A DNA stretch of 35,558 nt from Nitrospinota bacterium (lineage in GTDB: Bacteria; Nitrospirota; Nitrospiria; Nitrospirales; UBA8639): NCBI GenBank assembly GCA_022572725.1, contig JACZVJ010000020.1, positions 1 through 35,558 on the forward strand, in the 5' to 3' direction. The notes below the pieces were generated by a model. That model did no database searches and was not told the origin of the DNA. It was given only the letters and a program-made list of their open reading frames with translations. Of the stretch, positions 32,067 through 35,558 are shown piece by piece. A program made the position numbers and the translations under genes. Numbering within the stretch: position 1 is the stretch's first letter; each line of letters begins with the position of its first letter.

Positions 32067-32405
32067 TCAAGCTGCGGCTTGGGCCTCGTCCTCGGTCTGA
32101 CAAATTTGAACCAGGCTGGGAAAATCGGCCCGCTCCAACTCTACTCGAACCTGAGGCTGAGGATTCACTATGCTGGTGCGTCCTCCCTTCCTTCTTAAGT
32201 GATGAGCGACCAGAAAGATCATTCCAAGGCCGAAACGGTCAACGGCTGGAACGTGGGTCAGATCCAAAATGATGTGCAAGGATTGAGCCTCTTTTTCTCG
32301 GTCAATGACTGTTTGGAACTCCCTCCTCGCTGAGTTGTCAAACTCCCCATACAGGACAACCACCCTGGTGTCCTTCACCATCCGTTCTGAGATGTGCATG
32401 CCCAT
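32067..32405 (-). CDS. STAS-domain protein lacking the phosphorylatable serine
   Basis: This 112-residue single-domain STAS protein has TRVVVLYGEFDNSARREFQT near the N terminus, then HIILDLTHVPAVDRFGLGMI, then VNPQPQVRVELERADFPSL. Where most SpoIIAA-like proteins have DSSG or DSAG, this one has DRFG, so the usual Ser is replaced. Phosphorylation control by a SpoIIAB-like kinase is therefore unlikely. The protein may be a constitutive partner or act in another complex. It resembles the STAS protein at 29254-29601. ATG 32405 or 32399 may be the start. Confidence 0.87.
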   Translation of the reverse strand: MGMHISERMVKDTRVVVLYGEFDNSARREFQTVIDREKEAQSLHIILDLTHVPAVDRFGLGMIFLVAHHLRRKGGRTSIVNPQPQVRVELERADFPSLVQICQTEDEAQAAA

Positions 32406-32526
32406 TCCTCCTTTCTTTATGGAGACGAAGATGATGTGGTTAAAAACTCAAAGCACGGGCAGCTGCTTAATTTCATTATCTCCCAAAATCCTGTAGTGAC
32501 AATCCCGCAAGAGAGGTAGGTGATAG

Positions 32527-32549
32527 ACTGTAAACAGTTATGTTACAAT
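32527..32549 (+). promoter_or_regulatory. Promoter and possible self-operator of the XRE regulator
   Basis: ACTGT-AA-ACAGT (32527-32538) is an inverted repeat with 5-bp arms. TACAAT (32544-32549) is a good -10 box. Transcription would start about at 32556-32557, right at the ATG, and no Shine-Dalgarno sequence precedes it. The message may be leaderless, with the palindrome as operator for autoregulation. Confidence 0.45.
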
Positions 32550-32556
32550 ATCCCCT

Positions 32557-32781
32557 ATGACGAGCTTACAGAGCCTGCGCCTGAAGCGTGGCCTATCCCT
32601 GCGGGCCCTTGGGGTCATGGCGGGAGTGCATTCGGTCTCGCTGGTACGACTGGAAGCAGGAAAGTTTGATCCTCGTTTGAGCACCTTACGCAAGCTTGCT
32701 CGAGCTTTGAATGTATCTGTGTGCGATCTGATCCACGAGGATTCTCCGGCAAAAGGCGCACGCCAAAGGGGCCCCAAATGA
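32557..32781 (+). CDS. XRE-family helix-turn-helix regulator
   Basis: This 74-residue protein is essentially one HTH_3/Cro-CI domain: LQSLRLKRGLSLRALGVMAG, then VHSVSLVRLEAGKFDPRLST, then LRKLARALNVSVCDLI. The recognition helix is near residues 26-36. A short basic tail (KGARQRGPK) ends the protein. No toxin gene overlaps or follows it, so it is probably a stand-alone regulator rather than an antitoxin. It may bind the inverted repeat just upstream of its own start. Its position close to the tRNA-Arg attachment site may be accidental; it lies outside the integrated element. Confidence 0.88.
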   Translation: MTSLQSLRLKRGLSLRALGVMAGVHSVSLVRLEAGKFDPRLSTLRKLARALNVSVCDLIHEDSPAKGARQRGPK

Positions 32782-33138
32782 AAAAACGGGGTTTGCCATG
32801 AATGTATTTGTTTTCCTGAAGAGAGGCCGACAAGGCACCTCCCATGCCGAATAGAACAAAGGAGCCAAAAATCCAACAACCAAGCGGGAGGGTGAAAAAA
32901 TCTTCAGCCCGGGTTTCCCGGCCTACTTCCTTTTTAGTGGTGCGGCTCTGAAGATCAGAAACCGGTTGGACACTTGAGTTGACGGTTTCGCTGAAGGATA
33001 GGTATAAAGTCGGCTATTCCCAGAGGACCCATGTGTTTTTAGTTGGGGTTCAACTTGAAAAACTTGAACACCAAAATAACACGTGCCCACCCACACACAA
33101 CACACCGACTCATCTAACCTGTTGAAGAAGCAGGCTGC
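32782..33138. other. Gene-free stretch before the tRNA gene
   Basis: No supported gene. Short open frames on the minus strand have no ribosome binding site or family match. The stretch should hold the tRNA promoter, but no strong -35/-10 pair is clear to me. Confidence 0.35.
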
Positions 33139-33214
33139 GCGCCCGTAGCTCAATGGATAGAGCATCAGACTACGGATCTGGCGGTTGGGGGTTCGACTCC
33201 CTCCGGGCGCGCCA
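33139..33214 (+). tRNA. tRNA-Arg (anticodon ACG)
   Basis: All four arms fold. The acceptor stem GCGCCCG (33139-33145) pairs perfectly with CGGGCGC (33204-33210). The anticodon arm is TCAGA-CTACGGA-TCTGG with ACG at its centre. The T arm is GGGGG-TTCGACT-CCCTC. G33211 is the discriminator and CCA is encoded at 33212-33214. ACG in bacteria is normally edited to ICG and reads CGU/CGC/CGA Arg codons. The 3' half is the attachment site of the integrated element. Confidence 0.97.
33165..33214. other. Attachment site (tRNA end) of an integrated element
   Basis: The integrase gene ends within the tRNA: its last codons, PEGVEPPTARSVV and TGA, are the antisense of tRNA positions 27-76. This arrangement is typical of tyrosine-integrase elements that insert at a tRNA 3' end and carry the missing piece themselves. 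The second copy of the site was not found in the window, so the other end must lie beyond 35558. Confidence 0.8.
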
Positions 33215-34319
33215 ACATATCAAGCACTTGCGACGATTCGCTCCTTCCCTCCCCTAAGGCACTCCCAGTTTTACTCCCAGTTCCAATCCCAAGATGGCTC
33301 AAACTTCCTTGTTGAATGGCCTCCTTAATATGGCTAGGTGCGAGGTGTGCATACTTGAGAGTCGTCCGAATATCTCGGTGCCCCAAAATCTCCTTAACGG
33401 TGGGGAGGGGCACACCAGCCATGACCAAACGGGAAGCCGTGGTGTGCCGGAGGGTATGCCAGGAGGCATTGGCAATGCCCGCCTGCCGAAGTGCCGGTTC
33501 AAAGGCCCGGCGGAGAAATGCCCGGCTATCCATAGGGGAGAGGGGATTTCTAACTCCCGGAAAGACCCACGGTGATCGAAGAAAAGATTCCAGGGAACGA
33601 AGTATGCGGATCGCTTCTTCGGTAAGGGGGACGTGCCGTGTGCGACCGCCCTTGGGCAAGGGGATGGTCAGAGTGGTGGACTCGAAGGATATTTGCTCCC
33701 AGCGTAAATGGAATTGCTCGTTTTGCCGAAGTCCCGTTTCCACAGCAAGAGCCACTAATTTCCAATTCTCGGAATCCATCAGATTGTGAAGATGAATCAA
33801 TTCTTTATCAGTGAAAAACCGAATTCGTTCCGCTTCAGGGAAGAATTTCACTCCGCTAACAGGATTCCGGCTTAACTTCTCATCGTCAACGGCCATCATG
33901 AGGACGTGCCGAAGAAAGGCAAAATAGCGATTGATGGTCGAGGGCTTTATCTTGCCCTTTGCCTTTAATCTGGCTTGTACCTGTCGGCAATCCTCAATAG
34001 TGATTTGTGTCAGGAGCCTCTTGCCCCATAAATGGGTCCAGAACCGGCCATACCGTCGCTCGTTACCAATGCCGATGTTGGTAGATCCCTCCAGGTAGCG
34101 GTTGGTCCATGCCTGTAAGGTGATGTCTTTGGGTTTATTGAATTTCTCTGGAAAGTATTTCCCTTCTCGAATCTCGGCTTTAAGCCTCCCATAGAGCACC
34201 TTCGCCTGAGTCTTATTCTCCGCCCGATACCATTTTTCCCTACCATTCACGAAGAGCCGCACCCACCATTTTCCTTCCTTAAAAAGGATCCCTCGGTCTT
34301 TGCCCCCTTTCCGTGCCAT
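33165..34319 (-). CDS. Tyrosine-recombinase integrase
   Basis: This 384-residue integrase would move the element in and out of the tRNA-Arg gene. An N-terminal AP2-like arm-binding region is followed by a SAM-like core-binding domain (about 70-165). The catalytic domain has Arg in AVETGLRQNEQFHLRW, the H-x-x-R box in WHTLRHTTASRL and the Tyr in LGHRDIRTTLKYAH. All catalytic motifs are present. ATG 34319 overlaps the stop of the upstream zinc-finger gene (TAATG), with AAGGA nearby. The last 17 residues are encoded by the antisense of the tRNA. It is probably functional. Confidence 0.94.
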   Translation of the reverse strand: MARKGGKDRGILFKEGKWWVRLFVNGREKWYRAENKTQAKVLYGRLKAEIREGKYFPEKFNKPKDITLQAWTNRYLEGSTNIGIGNERRYGRFWTHLWGKRLLTQITIEDCRQVQARLKAKGKIKPSTINRYFAFLRHVLMMAVDDEKLSRNPVSGVKFFPEAERIRFFTDKELIHLHNLMDSENWKLVALAVETGLRQNEQFHLRWEQISFESTTLTIPLPKGGRTRHVPLTEEAIRILRSLESFLRSPWVFPGVRNPLSPMDSRAFLRRAFEPALRQAGIANASWHTLRHTTASRLVMAGVPLPTVKEILGHRDIRTTLKYAHLAPSHIKEAIQQGSLSHLGIGTGSKTGSALGEGRSESSQVLDMLARPEGVEPPTARSVV

Positions 34320-35113
34320 TAGCGAGTTCCTTTTTGGGGTACTTTCTTTTTGGGTTTCTGGCGTTTGGTTTGGGAATTCTTCATTGCCTTTAATCGGTAA
34401 TACTCCCGCGAGGTGACCCGGCTTTGGCAGCGAACGCTACAATAGACCTGACTGATTTTCTCGGCCAAGAAAAGTGTAGAACATGCTGGGCACTTGTTCA
34501 CCATGCCACCGCAGGTCTGAAGGGCCTGAACCACTTTAAATATCATCTGGTCCACGAAGTTGGGGTCCGCCGCAGGAGGAGAGGTAGAGGTGCCCGCCAC
34601 ATTGGTCATCCAGGGGTTGTTGACAGTCTCTCGGGGGGAATCCTTCCGATTAACCCAAAATTTAATTGATAAAGGCCCCACCTCGGCAAACGAATTGTAT
34701 ACCAGTACTCTAAAGCATTCGCCCAACGTAGACACAAAATGCCGAGTTTGAGGTTTATTTGGCAGAGTAATAGAGAGGTTCTTCTGTGTGAACTTTGCCA
34801 GAGCCGCATTTAGGGAATCGCTCCAGTGTTCAGGGGAACGTTGGGTAACTTCCCAAAGAAACCCTATCTCGTAACCGAGTGCCAACCAGTCGTCAGTACT
34901 CAATTTTGTGTTCCACAGTAGGCCCCAGGGCGGATCAGGCGAAATGGGATACTCAGATTTTTTCACCCAACTAAGAGCCCATTGAACAAGGCCCTTGGGT
35001 GTTGGCCCGAACCGATAGAATTCCTTTAGGGGGCCTGACTGGGTCAAATGGAACGGCTTCTGGCTCCATCTAGAGATGTGCGTGGACGATTTTTGAGATT
35101 GTCTAGTTGGCAT
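34319..35113 (-). CDS. Element-encoded protein with a C-terminal zinc finger
   Basis: This 264-residue protein has no named family that I can fix. The N-terminal 200 residues are mostly helical with no motif. Near the C terminus, KCPACSTLFLAEKISQVYC then SVRCQSR gives C-x2-C-x13-C-x3-C, similar to the zinc fingers of CGNR-type DNA-binding proteins, though the CGNR residues are absent. A very basic tail follows (KRQKPKKKVPQKGTR). The stop overlaps the integrase ATG by one base, so the two are co-translated. A role in element regulation or excision is likely from position only. Confidence 0.75.
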   Translation of the reverse strand: MPTRQSQKSSTHISRWSQKPFHLTQSGPLKEFYRFGPTPKGLVQWALSWVKKSEYPISPDPPWGLLWNTKLSTDDWLALGYEIGFLWEVTQRSPEHWSDSLNAALAKFTQKNLSITLPNKPQTRHFVSTLGECFRVLVYNSFAEVGPLSIKFWVNRKDSPRETVNNPWMTNVAGTSTSPPAADPNFVDQMIFKVVQALQTCGGMVNKCPACSTLFLAEKISQVYCSVRCQSRVTSREYYRLKAMKNSQTKRQKPKKKVPQKGTR

Positions 35114-35315
35114 GGACGGTCAATTTTTCCCTCTGCCTATTGGGAGTTGGAATAAATCCAAAGAGAGCCACCAGGAATTTTGTTGAAAACCAATGTTATC
35201 AGTGCTTAAAACGATGATCCAATCATAGTATAGTAATGGATTATCTGGTATTCATGTTTTTTGTCAAGAACTCGGCATCGCCCAGTTGCCCTGGATTAAA
35301 GAAAAGGAGGAGCAG
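35114..35315. other. Divergent regulatory region of the integrated element
   Basis: The stretch lies between the minus-strand zinc-finger/integrase operon and the plus-strand excisionase-like gene, and must hold both promoters. ATGAT-CCA-ATCAT at 35214-35226 is an inverted repeat and could be an operator. Its A+T content is higher than that of the flanking genes. Confidence 0.4.
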
Positions 35316-35552
35316 ATGATAAATTTAGCGACGATCTTTGAAACGGCCCAAACATTGGCGATGAAAGAATCGACAATTCGGAAATGGATCCATCAAAAGC
35401 GCATACCCTACGTGCGAGTTGGAGCAAGGGCCGTGCGCGTACCCTGGGCCTGGATTGAGGAACAGATACGGCGGGGCTATTCCCAGCCCATCTTATCCCA
35501 GGGGCATAAAGGGGGAATGGAATCCCATGGAGATCGACCGGGAAGCGATTAG
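35316..35552 (+). CDS. Excisionase-like (AlpA/MerR-type) helix-turn-helix protein
   Basis: This 78-residue protein begins MINLATIFETAQTLAMKEST and has the winged-helix layout of excisionase-family DNA-binding proteins: TLAMKESTIRKWIHQKRIPY then VRVGARAVRVPWAWIEEQIR. AAGGAGG (35304-35310) lies 5 bases before ATG 35316, which decides the start over the in-frame TTG at 35286. It is divergent from the integrase operon. It probably controls excision or represses the integrase promoter. The tail after residue 60 is unstructured. Confidence 0.85.
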   Translation: MINLATIFETAQTLAMKESTIRKWIHQKRIPYVRVGARAVRVPWAWIEEQIRRGYSQPILSQGHKGGMESHGDRPGSD

Positions 35553-35558
35553 AACCCT

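Noticed and set aside
32557-32781. XRE protein as an antitoxin of a toxin-antitoxin pair
   Set aside because: No adjacent toxin-sized gene exists on either side.

Overview
The window looks like a bacterial chromosome segment from a Nitrospira-like member of the Nitrospirota. This is inferred from the moderate-to-high G+C, the PEP-CTERM secreted protein with a sigma-54 promoter, the many short palindromic repeats and RAYT-type transposase remnants, and the general character of the proteins. No 16S gene or other decisive marker is present. Most of the window is housekeeping sequence, interrupted by repeats, two insertion sequences and the edge of an integrated element.

Layout. Positions 1-800 hold the tail of an unknown gene and a DUF6883/DUF4926 pair. 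Positions 1031-1716 hold a Phd/YefM-VapC type toxin-antitoxin pair whose toxin has lost its first catalytic Asp. After a 630-base repeat-rich gap come tex and rbgA (minus strand). Next is a 55-residue zinc-finger gene (5960-6127) with an AN1/FYVE-like ligand pattern, then a decayed RAYT fragment. Succinyl-CoA ligase genes sucC and sucD (minus strand, 6657-8940) are separated by a nested hairpin. An IS481-family element (about 9013-10312) sits just upstream of sucC, inside a palindrome. A hypothetical gene with a HEPN-like R-x4-H motif (10992-11738) is framed by a perfect 11-bp inverted repeat, like an integron cassette.

The plus-strand run 12416-18975 encodes YbeY, a four-helix-bundle protein, FtsY, an M1-type metallopeptidase, a TolB-like propeller protein and a PAP2 phosphatase. 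Facing it on the minus strand (19064-21959) is a probable envelope-glycolipid set: a GT2 polyprenyl-phosphate glycosyltransferase, a LpxB-N-type membrane protein and a GT39 transferase. Then come two exported proteins of unknown function, a decayed AmpG-like permease, and the two tRNA methylthiotransferases mtaB and miaB in tandem.

Positions 27360-32781 have a signalling and surface character: a possible structured leader, an HDOD protein, and two paralogous STAS proteins flanking a PEP-CTERM gene. That gene is split by an IS630-family element (30305-31396). Removing the element and one copy of the TA target restores a 253-residue reading frame exactly. The transposase itself appears to need a -1 frameshift at an A-AAA-AAG heptamer. 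A tRNA-Arg(ACG) at 33139-33214 is the attachment site of an integrated element that continues past the right edge. Its integrase C-terminus is encoded by the antisense of the tRNA 3' half, followed by a zinc-finger protein and an excisionase-like HTH gene.

The observations most worth following are the IS630 insertion with its frameshift and target-derived stop codon, the sigma-54 promoter of the PEP-CTERM gene, the tiny zinc-finger protein, the cassette-like HEPN gene, the nested hairpin between sucC and sucD, and the unexplained structured region before the HDOD gene.
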